Positions 10,025-19,465 of a DNA stretch of 64,000 nt are shown piece after piece. This DNA comes from Picocystis sp. L7 (taxonomy: Eukaryota; Chlorophyta; Picocystophyceae; Picocystales; Picocystaceae), in NCBI GenBank assembly GCA_020975725.1, contig QXJR01000026.1:372001-436000 (forward strand). The letters are read 5' to 3'. Position 1 is the stretch's first letter. Each line of letters starts with the position of its first letter. The notes below the pieces were generated by a model. It did not search any database. It worked only from the letters and a program-made list of their open reading frames with translations, and was not told the DNA's origin. Both the position numbers and the translations under genes were made by a program.

Positions 10025-11128
10025 TCAATACTTGGTGAAGCCACCACGGTTAAGGATGACCTCTTCAAGCCTCTTGGGCATGGTTTTGAGGAGCTTGGAA
10101 CCTAGCCCCTCTTTGGAGAGCTCCTTCCATGCACGAAAGGTGCAGGTTTTGAGCTCTTCCAATGTGGTGGGTCTCATGGCTTCCACCCTCCTGTCCAAGC
10201 AAGACCACACGTTTTCAATGGGACTGAGATCAGGGCTGAGAGAGGGCCAATCCAACATGAGATCCACGTGAGCTTGAGTGGAGAGCTCCACCAACTTGAG
10301 AATGGTGGCCTTCGATCGATGGGCCCCATCCCCATCCTGTTGAAAGGTCCAGGGGGCCTTCTTGTACAACCTGGTGCCCTCCTTCATCAGCCAAGGGAGG
10401 ACTTTTTCTGCATACTCCTGCTGTCCTACACCCTTAGAAACCTTCCCTTGTCCATCCTTGAAGGCACAAGGCTGCCCTGTGGTCCCCGTGACTGTCATTA
10501 GGCCTGTGAGTCCACGAGCACACACCCCACCATACACTTTGATTCGTGGGGGGGCCTTGTTGTACTCCACGAGGGGTGTGGTACCAGGAGGGACTAGGGT
10601 TCGTTTGGAGCCTTTGTGCTTGGTGGTTCCCAGGTAAATTTGGTGGGCATCCGTGAAAAGAACCCGCTCAAAATCATCCCCCAAGTGCCGTTCCGCAAAC
10701 TTCACTCTATTGGCCTTGTGTGAGGCCTGCAACTTCATCACCTTTTTTTGGACCTTGGTCTTCACCCCCAAATCCTTCAACAGCCGTTGCAAGGTCCTCA
10801 ACGGTACTCTCCGTCCGTACCGTGCTTCCCACTCGTTCATGACGTCCCTTGTCCCCATGGCCTGGCCTTCAAGTGCACGAGACTTGAGCAAGTTGCACAG
10901 CCACTTGTCATGACCACGGGCATAAGAGAGGGAACGGCGTTTCGAAGAGGGGGAAGCTTTGGGCTTACGATCCTTCACCCAAGACTTCACTGTCACCCAA
11001 CTCCGCTTCATAACCTTGGACGTGGCGGAGAGATTCCCACTCAGCACCTTGTACGCCGCTTTGGTGGCCTGGATGGCCGCTTCCTCCATGAGGCCTGGTG
11101 ATGGCTTTTTTGTGCGCTTCTTCCCCAT
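10025..11128 (-). CDS. Tc1/mariner-like DDE transposase (DD39E), array 1 copy b
   Basis: Second copy of the array 1 transposase, identical in translation to the one at 7204-8307 and displaced by exactly 2821 bp. The open reading frame and the DD39E triad are intact. The in-frame upstream ATG is at 11353. The S copy c at 11451-12235 would supply its promoter. Confidence 0.88.
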   Translation of the reverse strand: MGKKRTKKPSPGLMEEAAIQATKAAYKVLSGNLSATSKVMKRSWVTVKSWVKDRKPKASPSSKRRSLSYARGHDKWLCNLLKSRALEGQAMGTRDVMNEWEARYGRRVPLRTLQRLLKDLGVKTKVQKKVMKLQASHKANRVKFAERHLGDDFERVLFTDAHQIYLGTTKHKGSKRTLVPPGTTPLVEYNKAPPRIKVYGGVCARGLTGLMTVTGTTGQPCAFKDGQGKVSKGVGQQEYAEKVLPWLMKEGTRLYKKAPWTFQQDGDGAHRSKATILKLVELSTQAHVDLMLDWPSLSPDLSPIENVWSCLDRRVEAMRPTTLEELKTCTFRAWKELSKEGLGSKLLKTMPKRLEEVILNRGGFTKY

Positions 11129-11450
11129 CACGAAGCGTTTTGCCTTGAAATCCTGTCGGTGCTGAATTTGGTCTTTCCTCTTTCGATTCCACCCCAAAGC
11201 TTCCCCTCGTTGCCTCTGTGTGCCTGGGGAGGGGGGCTGAAAGTACCCCCCCTCCAGTCCTGTCATACCTACCAGCGGTGACCCTCGGGGGCACTGCCAC
11301 TCACAGAGTGATGGTAGGACAACGAGATTTGGTAGGTGAGCTGTACGCCCCATGGATCATGTACGGTTTGAATTTCAGGACCAAATACCTCGTACTTTGG
11401 GCGCCACGCCCCCCCCAATCCAGCAGATCCTGAAACGCCCCCCACGTACC

Positions 11451-12235
11451 CACCCCACCGCCACTTTGGGGAAGCGTGAGTCCTCGGGCTTTTTCTTCAC
11501 ATCAGGCCTGTTCCCCGTTCCTTTTCGTCGCTTACCTGGGTGATTCGACGAGCAGAATCCGAATCTGCGCTTGGTTGGTCCTGGATCGTTTGTCTTCTGG
11601 GTGAACTCGGCGCGGCTGGCTTGGGGAGTTCTCCAAATTCACCCTTTTTTGGGCGTTTTGGCCAGGCGGTTGAACATGCGCTTCATGGCACCAGGATCAT
11701 CGACTCTCGATCCGATTTTTCTCATGAAGGTGTCCTATCTCTCCGTCTTTCCTTTCCCCGGGTTTGGCGTTCCGCTTCCCCGTGGGCGCTCGGCTGCCCT
11801 CGGGGAGGTGTTGAGCAGAGGTGCCGTTTGGGGTCCCCACCACCTGCCGGTGGTTTTTCGCCTTTAGAAATCGCACCAGGCATAGTTTGGCCATTTTGAG
11901 AGCACCATGCGAAAGAACGCGCCGAGACCTATCCAACGAGCTATCGTTTGCTCGATTTCAACCCATATTCGAAGAGATACGCGCGTCGAAAGGAAGGAGC
12001 ACCCGCCAGGGGAAACGAGGCAGGATCCAGCCCCGAAAGACCCTGGGACGTGCACGGGCCTCCCGGCTCTTGCACGGGCCGAACCAGGTCGGGGTCCATC
12101 GATCCAAACCCCTCAAAACGGAGTGCTCTACAACTTCGATTGGAAGAGCTACGACTGGAGAGGTCCTCCGGAGGCTCCACGGATCCCACAGCGACAGCCC
12201 CTCTCTCCCTATGAAGAAAAAGTGGCGGTGGGGTG
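11451..12235 (-). repeat. S1 direct repeat, copy c (right end of array 1)
   Basis: Third S copy. It ends exactly at the inverted-repeat end GTGGCGGTGGGGTG, after which host sequence starts with GGG. The splice donor lies at 11536|11535. The clean end at the inverted repeat, not at a random point of the unit, argues that S ends are the true ends of the inserted DNA. Confidence 0.8.
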
Positions 12236-13566
12236 GGGTCCCTGGGATGGGGATGGAAGGGAGATCCAAGGCCATCTCCCTCGCCCGTTCCTCCACACCC
12301 CAAACGCGAAGGACCAGGTGTGTGCCCATGCCCGTGCAACGGAAGCACGAGTGCGCAAAGCTCTGTGGGAAGGCCAAGAAGGGATACCATGCGGCATCCA
12401 TACGGCCTCGACTCCCCGTCGCCCACGATTGGCAGTCAAAACCTCCGTGGAAAATCCCTCCACACGAAAAAACTCGAGGCAAAGAAAGACGATGGTCCTC
12501 GACTGGAAATGCACGGGTCTTGAATAGTTGCAAGAGATAAATAGAGTGCCCTTTACAACGGTGACAATCGAAACAAGAAGCTTGGATTGGTGAACGATGA
12601 AGATCATCGAAGCGAGGGATCCTCCTATGGATTCAAAAATCGGTGCTTACATGCATTGACGTACAATCAATGGAGCATCTCTTTTGAAATTTGCGTGTTG
12701 GTTTCGAAATCAAGTAATTCAAGCATCACTCTCTATTGAGTGCATCTAGCATCCAAGGCGGACATGTCATCTCCACGACATCCGTTGCATGCAATGATTC
12801 ATCTTCGACAGCATAATCATGTTGCCACGAAAAGATTCTTTCGTCCGAAATTGGGTGTGTCTATGAGCTTGTTGCGATCAAGGTCGCAACAAGCTGTGCA
12901 TTTATCGTCCCCATGACTTGAATATGTGAACCAATGCCAAAAATGTATCAATGCCGCAGGCGTGAATGGTTGGAGTGCAACGTAAACGTCTTCCACGGAC
13001 GTCATGAAGGACACTCCTAAACGAAGGGTACAAAGACTAATTGTAACCGCATTGCATGATTATTCAAGTCATGGTCCACAACTAGGTTGTCGATGAGACC
13101 AAGCACATGCGATGACGTCCATGAGTAATGCACTACTCATGCACATGCGGTGAAAGGAAGTATAAAGCGTTGTCGATGCACGTGGCTTGTCTTTCTTGAC
13201 AACAAGCACGATCTCACAGCAACATGAGCCACCAAACCGTTATTAGACACACTGTGTTGTTTGGTCATCATTGTGCATACTTGCAACCATCTTGATACTG
13301 CATGGCATCTGTCGTCATCTCCAGCAGATGGCCTCATGTCTTGCCGCCCGTTGCGGACGGCACCAAAACCATTTACCACCATTATGTCCTGGGTTCGTTT
13401 GCTTGAGATCTTTCTCGAGAGGACGGGGTCGATAGGACGACGTAAATGTCCAATCATGTACGCGAAACGTTCCCTTGTGGCTCGATCCCGGAAGCTCTGC
13501 TAGGTGACCGCGTCATGCAGCCACAGGGCTAGTCTGCATTGCGCACGGACGCGCGTGATCGGGTCC
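12236..13566. other. Intergenic: array 1 flank and promoter side of rsmI
   Basis: The first 300 bp continue GC-rich host sequence next to the array. From about 12540 the sequence is AT-richer with only short scattered frames. Near 13504-13566 it becomes GC-rich again as the rsmI 5' end is reached. No gene, RNA or repeat recognised. Confidence 0.4.
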
Positions 13567-14706
13567 ATGGATCCGACAACTCTCCACCAAGTCGTCCGGT
13601 TCTTTGCACGGACCCATCGAGGACCCCAAGGACAATCGGTCCGAGACGTTCGGACCGACGGGATCCACGTTCTCCTGACATTCGACGAACGGATTCCGAG
13701 CGGCATGCGGACGTTGAAGACGAGGAACGTGCATTGGCACGTGAAGAACGGGATACTTCCGGCGATCCGAGGGGAGAGAAGGACGTCTTCCTCGTCTTGT
13801 CACGTGTACGAGGACGATGGTGGAGAGAAGGGGTCCAACTGGAAAGTCTCGCCTCCCAAACCACTCGAACCAGGCGTGTACCTGGTGGCCACACCCATCG
13901 GAAATTTAGAGGACATCACCTTGAGAGCACTCCGAATCCTCAGGGATGCGGACTCCGTCTTCGCGGAAGATACGAGGAGAGCATCGCGGTTGCTGGATCA
14001 CTACGGCATCAGGAGGAAACTGAGGAGCCTCCACGCACACAACGAGCGTTCGAGAACGACCGAACTCGTCCAACAAGCACGGAGGGGAGAGGCGGTGGCG
14101 CTGATGACGGATGCCGGAACACCATGCATAAGCGATCCGGGATTTCTAGCAGCGAAGGAAGCATACATGAACGGTGTGCGTGTAGTGCCCATCCCAGGAG
14201 CGTGCGCGTTTGTTTCGGCCGTCGCCGCGTCGGGGTTGGAAAGCACGAGCCTCACTTTCCGAGGCTTCCCACCGGCTAAAACAGGTCCGAGGAAAAAACA
14301 ATTGCAGATGGAAGCCAACACCTCGCACACCGTCGCGTATTACGTAGCACCGCACGACGTTGTAGATTTTCTCGAGGATGCGGTCGAGGTACTCGGGTCG
14401 AGTAGACCATGCTGTTTGGCACGAGAAGTCACGAAGGTATTCGAAGAATTCTACCGGGGAAACTTGCAAGGTGCGCTCGAGGAATTCCGTAGGAGGGAAC
14501 CCAAAGGTGAATTCACTGTTCTTCTCGGTGGTTGTGAACCGAATGAAAGCATTAATGATGCAGACATCTCACAGGAGATACAGACTCTTCTGAAGGAGGG
14601 GTCCAGATTGTCTGAAGCAGTGAGGACAGTAGCATTGTCTTTGGGCGTCAAAAAAAATCGTGTGTACGAGTTAGCAATGAAACTTCAGGGAACGAATACC
14701 GCATAA
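13567..14706 (+). CDS. rsmI: RsmI-type 16S rRNA cytidine-2'-O-methyltransferase, organellar
   Basis: 379 residues from the ATG at 13567; an ATG at 13705 is also possible. The conserved part starts about 100 residues in (GVYLVATPIGNLEDITLRAL) and includes FAEDTRR, LMTDAGTPCISDPG and VVPIPGACAFVSAVAASGL, all typical of the tetrapyrrole-methylase-like RsmI family. In bacteria RsmI uses SAM to methylate the ribose of C1402 in the decoding centre of 16S rRNA. In this eukaryote the substrate would be plastid or mitochondrial small-subunit rRNA; the basic, Ser/Thr-rich N-terminal extension fits a targeting peptide. No intron is visible. The gene is tail-to-tail with the CBM20 gene, 123 bp apart. Confidence 0.9.
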   Translation: MDPTTLHQVVRFFARTHRGPQGQSVRDVRTDGIHVLLTFDERIPSGMRTLKTRNVHWHVKNGILPAIRGERRTSSSSCHVYEDDGGEKGSNWKVSPPKPLEPGVYLVATPIGNLEDITLRALRILRDADSVFAEDTRRASRLLDHYGIRRKLRSLHAHNERSRTTELVQQARRGEAVALMTDAGTPCISDPGFLAAKEAYMNGVRVVPIPGACAFVSAVAASGLESTSLTFRGFPPAKTGPRKKQLQMEANTSHTVAYYVAPHDVVDFLEDAVEVLGSSRPCCLAREVTKVFEEFYRGNLQGALEEFRRREPKGEFTVLLGGCEPNESINDADISQEIQTLLKEGSRLSEAVRTVALSLGVKKNRVYELAMKLQGTNTA

Positions 14707-14829
14707 TACTGTTACAATCCACCAAGATCCCTAGATATGGCCCACTCTTCTTCCCTTTCCTTCCAGGCACAAGTGATTCTGGATCCAGATTGAACTGAGC
14801 ATTGCAGGACAATAAACAAGCCAGCAAGC

Positions 14830-15966
14830 TCACTGCTCCATTGCAACGTCTATGAGACGCTGGAAAGTTGTAAGTGTATCGTTGAACGATGCGGAGTTCT
14901 TATTTATTTCCTGCTGCAGTTTGCAATTGATCTCTTCAAGTTCAGCCTCCCTCTCTTCCTTCTTCGCCAAACTTGCTTCTGCCTCGCGCAAGCTTTTCTT
15001 GATCTCTAGAGAGGAATATGTGCCCTCCACCACATCCTGCAGATCTTGAAGTGCGCTCTCAAGCTCTTGCCTGAGTAGTCTCTCTTCCTGCAAGTTTACT
15101 TCTAGATCTACCATCTGCTTCTTCATGGTTGAATTGTTGGCTCGTAAGCTGCGCAAGTCTGCTTTTGCCATTTCAATTTCTGCCTGGAGCGAACTGATCT
15201 CCGAGTCTTGCTTGGAGATAGTACTCTCGGTTTCCTCAACGTATTTCATAAGCTTATTTTCACGGGTAGCCGATGTGATGAGGGCCGAAACATCATCGCT
15301 GCCATGCGAGAGAACAACCGCACCAGGTTCACCAGCCCAATTGTCGCGGACCTCTGCTGTGGGCCCCTCGTTGGACGATATTGCAAGGACGGAATTGTTC
15401 CCAGCCTGCCAAAGCGTTGCCTTGGCCCCTCCAGGAGTATCCTCACAAAGCACGTATTTGTACTCATATACCCCGCCGGCAGGAAGATGGACTTTAGCCT
15501 CCCACATATGGCCCTGTTGCCAGTTCATTACTAGAGCGGATGCAAGTTTCCAATTCCCGAGGCATTGGTGACTGCCTACGATACGAATATGCTGCCAAGG
15601 CTCGCACTGGAAGCCCAACTTGAAGGTAACTGCCACAGTCTTTTGCGAGCTACCCCGTAGCTTTGCATCGTTTCTGGAAAGTGAAATTGCGTCCGCAGTC
15701 GCAGCATCATCCCTATCGTCCCTTTCAATGGGCGGACGAGGCCGTCTCGGTTCGTTGCTGAACGTCCGCCTAGAGTTTTGGACTCGTCCGAGGTTTTCGT
15801 CCACGCGCTTTCTAAAGGTTTGCATGCGTTCTTCCACCTTTCGTTTCGGGGTTGGTGGTTCGGAGGAATGAGAGGCCGTCGCACAACAGAGGTTGCTGCT
15901 GCAGTGTCTACTTCTGTTCCCATCTCGTACGTGGTACCTCGTCTTCTGGCTCGAGCAGAAGCGCAT
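14830..15966 (-). CDS. CBM20 starch-binding protein with C-terminal coiled coil
   Basis: 378 residues from the ATG at 15966. The first 40 or so residues (MRFCSSQKTRYHVRDGNRSR onward) are rich in Ser, Arg and Ala and look like a plastid transit peptide. A CBM20 starch-binding domain follows (about 108-215), with VTFKLGFQCEPWQHIRIVGS, LGNWKLASALVMNW and VYEYKYVL; the Trp residues that bind glucan are present. Residues about 245-355 form a long heptad-rich coiled coil (KQDSEISSLQAEIEMAKADL and onward). CBM20 followed by coiled coil is the layout of algal SAGA-type proteins that link starch to the pyrenoid; plant PTST proteins combine coiled coils with CBM48 instead. Role inferred: a structural or targeting factor on plastid starch with no catalytic domain. 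Single exon, convergent with rsmI and divergent from the HMA gene. Confidence 0.82.
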   Translation of the reverse strand: MRFCSSQKTRYHVRDGNRSRHCSSNLCCATASHSSEPPTPKRKVEERMQTFRKRVDENLGRVQNSRRTFSNEPRRPRPPIERDDRDDAATADAISLSRNDAKLRGSSQKTVAVTFKLGFQCEPWQHIRIVGSHQCLGNWKLASALVMNWQQGHMWEAKVHLPAGGVYEYKYVLCEDTPGGAKATLWQAGNNSVLAISSNEGPTAEVRDNWAGEPGAVVLSHGSDDVSALITSATRENKLMKYVEETESTISKQDSEISSLQAEIEMAKADLRSLRANNSTMKKQMVDLEVNLQEERLLRQELESALQDLQDVVEGTYSSLEIKKSLREAEASLAKKEEREAELEEINCKLQQEINKNSASFNDTLTTFQRLIDVAMEQ

Positions 15967-16372
15967 CGTGTCCTTGGTTTTGTTGCGGCGTGGTGTCCTA
16001 CGCTTTTCCTCCCACACGCTTGTCTGTTTTCTTTTTGGTTCCGGCTCGTGTTATTTCTCCAGGTTTTCATTCTCCGACCCCTCCCGAGGAGGATAGGACC
16101 ATGGGGAGAGGGACGGGACGGATCTGGATGTGGACCAACCGGTTGGTTGAACCATCTTGGGTTCTCGAACCCTACACGTGCCCCTTCGAACAAGGGGAAC
16201 AGTAGAAAGGATGTGTAGGAAATACCTGGGGGGGAAGAAAGGTGGGTCGGGAGAGGACGAGAACCACGAACGTGACGAAACCCACACTGCTGAAGAACGA
16301 AGAAAAGAGCACAAGGGATACGACGGGGAAAACACCCACGAAAGAAACGGCGACCTGCTACACGGGAGACGA
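15967..16372. promoter_or_regulatory. Divergent promoter region CBM20 / HMA protein
   Basis: GC-rich stretch between two head-to-head genes. It should contain both promoters. An ATG in frame with the HMA gene lies at 16211, so part of this stretch may be coding. No TATA box or operator recognised. Confidence 0.4.
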
Positions 16373-16753
16373 ATGAACAGCTTGAAGAGCTTGCACATCC
16401 ACTGTGTCCCGAAATGTCGATCCAAGACGAGCCGCTGCTTCCCAAATGCGAATGGGAGCGCCAGGAGAGCTGGAAGGACGGAGGTCAGTGCGACATGGAA
16501 GGATGGATCGCACTGCGCGTTCTCCACGTCTGAACAGACCCAGAAACTGATCGTCAAAGGTATGAAATGTGAGGTGTGCGTCAAAAACGTTAAAAATGCA
16601 CTGTTGGACGTAGACGGCGTAGTGGAAGCAAGGGTCGATCTAGATTCAGGAACTTGCCACGTTGCAACATCTAGGGATGTCACGCGAGAGGAATTGGTGC
16701 GTACGGTTGAAAGTGTCGGATTCGAAATCAAACAAGACATTCCCTCAACTTAA
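16373..16753 (+). CDS. Heavy-metal-associated (HMA) domain protein
   Basis: 126 residues from the ATG at 16373; the in-frame ATG at 16211 would add 54 charged residues. The C-terminal half is one HMA ferredoxin-like domain (KLIVKGMKCEVCVKNVKNAL) with the metal-binding GMKCEVC (CxxC) and the closing VESVGFEIK. Such domains carry copper or other soft metals as chaperones or as modules of transporters. The N-terminal 55 residues (MNSLKSLHIHCVPKCRSKTS onward) are basic and Ser/Cys-rich, compatible with a transit peptide. It could be a small chaperone by itself; no second domain follows before the stop. The stop is 45 bp from the stop of the convergent bZIP gene, so the 3' UTRs probably overlap. 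Confidence 0.78.
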   Translation: MNSLKSLHIHCVPKCRSKTSRCFPNANGSARRAGRTEVSATWKDGSHCAFSTSEQTQKLIVKGMKCEVCVKNVKNALLDVDGVVEARVDLDSGTCHVATSRDVTREELVRTVESVGFEIKQDIPST

Positions 16754-16798
16754 TGAAGTGAAGCGGGCAAGGTCATCTTCCTTTTGTAACGGTACAAG

Positions 16799-17581
16799 TT
16801 ATTCCGGCACATCCCCAAGCATTGGGTAGATATCAGAGATTGCATTTGCCTGACTATTTGCTCCCATTATTTCCCATGCCCCGTTTGCTGATGGAAGGAA
16901 TTCCCACCCGTCACTCTGCTCCGTGTCTCTTGCTGGATATGCTGTACCTGCATTGTAATGCTGCAGGTGGAGTATCTTGTGCCTGAGGTTCCGTGCCATC
17001 ATTTCATGATATTGCGATTCGTTAATGCACATGTTCAATTCATCGGCAAGCTTGGTGTTCTCTGTCAATATCTCTTTCTTCCTCATTCTAAGCTCATCAA
17101 TCCTTGTATCGAAATTATGAAGCTCTTCTTGCAAGCGCTGTACATTTTTCTCTAGGTCTGATATGTACTGGAGCCTCCGTAATCGTGAGCGCTGGGCGGA
17201 CTGCCGGTTGGCAAGAATCCTCCTTGCCCGCTTGGTTTCCTCGTCCTGGCCCGCGTGAGAAGTCTTTTCTACATCTGTTAAATCCAGGGACGTTGGTTCA
17301 AAGATCCCCTCACCTCCTTTGATGTTGCAACTGTCTCCCGGAATCGGTGAGCCCTCAAGTACTTCGCCGACCAATTCTGCATCCATGAATGCAGTAATCA
17401 GTTGATTACCACTCAGCTTTACCCCCTCGAAATCTTCACTGTTGCCTGTGTTGGAGGAACTAGGTGTCCCTCCAATATCTTGATGGAGGCTACTTTCTTC
17501 CAGCACAACAAAGGAATCAGAAGCTGCTCTACGATGTGTAGGGGTGCTGTGAGAGAATACATTTCTTCCCTTCACATTCAT
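16799..17581 (-). CDS. Plant-type bZIP transcription factor
   Basis: 260 residues from the ATG at 17581. The basic region (about 117-137) reads RARRILANRQSAQRSRLRRL with the invariant Asn and Arg of bZIP factors; the RxRRILANRQSAQRSR form is that of plant groups E and I. A leucine zipper of about six heptads follows (139-185), then a Met/His-rich tail. The N-terminal half is acidic and Ser-rich, with no known domain. It should bind ACGT-core or related elements as a dimer in the nucleus; the target genes cannot be told. Single exon. Convergent with the HMA gene. Confidence 0.9.
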   Translation of the reverse strand: MNVKGRNVFSHSTPTHRRAASDSFVVLEESSLHQDIGGTPSSSNTGNSEDFEGVKLSGNQLITAFMDAELVGEVLEGSPIPGDSCNIKGGEGIFEPTSLDLTDVEKTSHAGQDEETKRARRILANRQSAQRSRLRRLQYISDLEKNVQRLQEELHNFDTRIDELRMRKKEILTENTKLADELNMCINESQYHEMMARNLRHKILHLQHYNAGTAYPARDTEQSDGWEFLPSANGAWEIMGANSQANAISDIYPMLGDVPE

Positions 17582-19465
17582 GTTGGTTGAAATTTCTCGC
17601 AGAAAAGACAGCAACCTGAATGTGGAATTTAAATAAAGTTGTCTTCTGTTCCGTCCACTGAGTCCCGTGGGCCAGGAGTTGCTTTCGCAATTGCTACCGA
17701 AGATGACGATGGATTCCCTCTTCAGGACGATTACCGTAGATCCCTGATCAGGTCAAACCCTGCTGCGCGAGTCTGTACCCTCGGCAGGTCGGAGAGGAAG
17801 AGATGTACGATAGTATCACGTCTTCGACGATATTTACCGGTCGTCTCTTGCAAGCGACCTTCTCCCTGGCAAGGTTGGACCTTCGGTGTCCCACTTGGAC
17901 GCAGTTAACCCGGGGGCAGAAGGTCGCGCACGTGTCTGGGCCAGCGTCCGCACGTGCCTGCACTAGACTCAGCAAGTGGTCTCGCGTTCGGCCGGTGTCT
18001 TCTTCCTTGTCGTTGCAGTTTCGTTTTGTCGTTGGTGTCAGAGCACGACGACTTCGTAAGCAGACCCTGCTGCGTAGCCTCGAGACCCCAGGCTGGAGCC
18101 TCCGGGTCCGAACACCCCGTCCTCTGCGAGCCACGTCAAGGAAGAGCTGGCCAGCCTCGCGGGGTGGGTTCGAAAGGTTCACGAGGGTCGGCCGATGGCG
18201 TGCATTCCTAGCAGATGCAAGAGGTCGTCAACGTACGAGGGAGTGCTTCTCGTTGCACTTGGCAAAGGAATACGCGAACGCCCATTTGTCCAACGGTACG
18301 AAAACATTTGTTTCTAAAGCTTGCAAATGTGTAAACAACGTGCGTGTATGCCAATGCATTCCGCTCACTACGCAAGAACCATGGGCATTGCTCACCTACT
18401 AGTGTGAGGGCCGTTTTACTTTTCACGTGAGCTCTACGTGTGAATAACAAGTGCTTTGGTGGAGTAAGCACCCCTCGTGGCGGAGAAAAAATGCGATGCC
18501 TTGTGTTGGGCGTGCTCATCGTGCATGAAACTGACAAGAAAGGGCAAATAATTGCTATTCGTCCTCACATGCATGTTATGTTGTGCGAGCAATGACAAAA
18601 CCGTCTATGTTGACGGACTCGCGTACTTTTGGATTGCAACATTTTTCCACTAAAACGACAACGGCGTGATTGGCAGGCAACTTATACCTAGAGGTTATCT
18701 AACCACACACAAGTTTGGATAGATTGCACAATCGTGTCTTAACATAGTTCATATATAGAAGTTTTCAACTTAACAGGTAGTATCTAGCAAAATACATTTA
18801 CCATGATTCGTGTCGTGCGTCGTTGGAATCGGCCATCTTACCTTCAAGACACCCGTGTGCTTGTTCGGCCTCTTGCTTGTTGTATCAGAATACCGTGCAC
18901 ATTCTGTAACACAAATGTTTAACAAAGCGTGTACTTTTGATTTGTTGGATATGCTTTCGTACGATACATGATCATGCTTTTGCACCAAAGCTTCGCGTTT
19001 TCTAGAATAAAGCTTTGATGGTAAACACCAATTCGTTGCAAGTCATGTTCACGCACGTACTCCAAGGATGCGCAATGGTAGACCTGCGCGAACTGCAGTG
19101 TATGCCAGTTACAACAAGATTACTAAATTGTTGATTCGTGAGCTTCGTCAAGAGCTCAAGGATGTGCAATTTAAAAGAATTCAGCCATTTTAAGATGCGA
19201 TGATAAAAAAGAATTCAAGCGTTGTCCACGTGGGTTCTAAACTTCACTATCCGAGGTTGGATCCTCCTATGTCGTCGGGCGCGTCATCTCTAGCCGTCCC
19301 TTTGCTTCCGTCAAGATAGAAGGCTTCACGAATAGTAACCGCTCATCATGTATCTTTTACACAACAAATGCAGACGTGTTAAACAGTGGATGGTGGTAAA
19401 TACACGAAGTTCCCCGTGAACTAGTCAGTTGGGACGGCTTTTGGTTGTAGGCATTCGGTTCATAC
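17582..19465. other. Intergenic: GC-rich bZIP 5' region, then AT-rich spacer
   Basis: 17640-18240 is GC-rich with stop-poor frames on both strands (plus 17803-18402, minus 17748-18182) that match no family; this is probably the bZIP promoter and leader. 18400-19440 is AT-rich with no credible frame. No RNA gene or repeat recognised. Confidence 0.4.

Larger units (their letters stand above)
5809..12235 (-). mobile_element. Tandem array 1 of a Tc1/mariner-like DDE element (S-T-S-T-S)
   Basis: Two whole 2821-bp units plus a partial third, with an exact period: S copies at 5809-6593, 8630-9414 and 11451-12235 (785 bp each) alternate with T copies at 6594-8629 and 9415-11450 (2036 bp each). Each S starts CACCCCACCGCCAC and ends with its reverse complement. 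Counting 4 more bases, each T is bounded by perfect 18-bp inverted repeats (6580-6597 and 8626-8643). The whole array is flanked by GGG on both sides (5806-5808 and 12236-12238), a likely 3-bp target duplication. Each T encodes one transposase on the minus strand. Copies translate identically in every frame, so the amplification is recent, or the assembly has multiplied one unit. With S read as a terminal direct repeat, the basic element would be S-T-S. Confidence 0.85.

Noticed and set aside
5809-12235. Array 1 as an LTR retrotransposon
   Set aside because: No gag, reverse transcriptase, RNase H or retroviral-type integrase; the only enzyme is a Tc1/mariner-like DDE transposase.
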